Assembly (NCBI GenBank): GCA_964390365.1
Contig: CAYMHW010000095.1
Location: 1 to 6,402 of the forward strand
Length of the DNA: 6,402 bases
Origin: JALQTD01 sp964390365
GTDB lineage: Bacteria; Bacteroidota; Bacteroidia; Flavobacteriales_D; Sanyastnellaceae
Reading direction: 5' to 3'
How positions within the stretch are numbered: the first letter of the stretch is position 1; every line of letters begins with the position of its first letter. Below the pieces are notes generated by a model. It was not told the DNA's origin and did no database searches. It saw only the letters and a program-made list of their open reading frames with translations. The translations under genes and the position numbers were made by a program. Positions 6,087 to 6,402 of the stretch are shown here, piece after piece.

Positions 6087-6402
6087 TCATTCTGCTGCGT
6101 TGCGCTGAGCCCGTTGCATCGGGTTCTCCCCTCCTCCGCCCCACTCTTTCTGCTTGAAGACCTCGAAGCGCGTCGGCTCCGGGCGCGGTGGCCAAGCGTT
6201 GTCGCTCATGTCCACGTCCGCCGTCTCGAGGTAAGGATCGAGTACGATGCGCACTGCGGGGCGATCCGTCACGAACACCTTCGTCACCGTCGGCTCGCTC
6301 ATCTTCCAAATTTCAGCCGGAATGCGCCGCACTTCCCGTTCGCCATCCTCGTACTCGAACTCCACAATCAGCGGCATCACCAAACCGCCCTCATTGCGGA
6401 AG
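6087..6402 (-). CDS. M1 family metallopeptidase, C-terminal end only (5'-partial)
   Basis: These are the last 104 codons of a gene entering from beyond the right edge; the first complete codon is 6401-6399. The frame has no stop up to the edge and reads FRNEGGLVMPLIVEFEY, then RIPAEIWKM, VTKVFVTDRP, LDPYLETADVDMSDNAWPP and finally GGGGENPMQRAQRNAAE. This matches, from memory, the C-terminal region of large Bacteroidota M1 (aminopeptidase N-like) zinc metallopeptidases, which usually end with such a PTRFE...ENPMQRAQR tail. The catalytic GxMEN and HExxH motifs would lie far upstream, outside the window, so activity cannot be judged. The TTG at 6383 and ATG at 6377 are internal codons, not starts. 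The gene ends in the hairpin at 6054-6081. It converges with the transporter gene and shares its terminator region. Confidence 0.88.
   Translation of the reverse strand, partial: FRNEGGLVMPLIVEFEYEDGEREVRRIPAEIWKMSEPTVTKVFVTDRPAVRIVLDPYLETADVDMSDNAWPPRPEPTRFEVFKQKEWGGGGENPMQRAQRNAAE

Noticed and set aside
5042..6157. Plus-strand open frame of 371 codons over the transporter
   Set aside because: It is a +1 shadow rich in Arg/His/Pro. The overlapping frame starting at 5166 gives a coherent ten-helix membrane protein.

Overview
The window looks like part of a Bacteroidota genome, probably Flavobacteriales-like but unusually G+C-rich, and probably from a draft or metagenome assembly because it contains a run of ten Ns. 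Four things point to this phylum: the recognisable style of its Ffh, FolD, RibD, PadR/PspC and M1-aminopeptidase sequences; the absence of Shine-Dalgarno sequences before the starts; A/T-rich bases before folD; and a TAnnTTTG-type promoter box before padR. The assignment rests on remembered family sequences, not on a database search.

Left block, plus strand (1-3208): a tight run of housekeeping genes. It starts with ffh (signal recognition particle GTPase, 5' end cut off by the window and interrupted by the N gap). After 11 bases comes folD (one-carbon/folate enzyme), whose TGA overlaps the ATG of ribD (bifunctional riboflavin-synthesis enzyme) in an ATGA. The three are likely co-transcribed. 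They share no pathway, although folate and riboflavin both derive from GTP.

Middle block, minus strand (5068 down to 3186): a two-gene operon. A small PadR-family repressor overlaps by ATGA with a 514-residue PspC-domain membrane protein. The latter has a HAAS-like N-terminal region, four likely membrane segments and a soluble C-terminal domain I do not recognise. Its 3' end runs 23 bases into the 3' end of ribD, so the two operons converge and overlap tail to tail.

Right block (5069-6402): a 97-base divergent intergenic region separates padR from a plus-strand, ten-helix EamA/DMT-type transporter gene. It contains a perfect 8-bp inverted repeat, a candidate PadR operator, placed over the -33 element of a good padR promoter. 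The transporter stop codon abuts an intrinsic terminator whose T-run is on the minus strand. That terminator serves the last gene, the 3' end of an M1 metallopeptidase entering from beyond the right edge.

There is no gene-free stretch longer than 97 bases. I see no RNA genes, insertion sequences, CRISPR arrays or phage genes. The part most worth a second look is the padR-pspC/DMT divergon with its palindrome; everything else is ordinary core metabolism.
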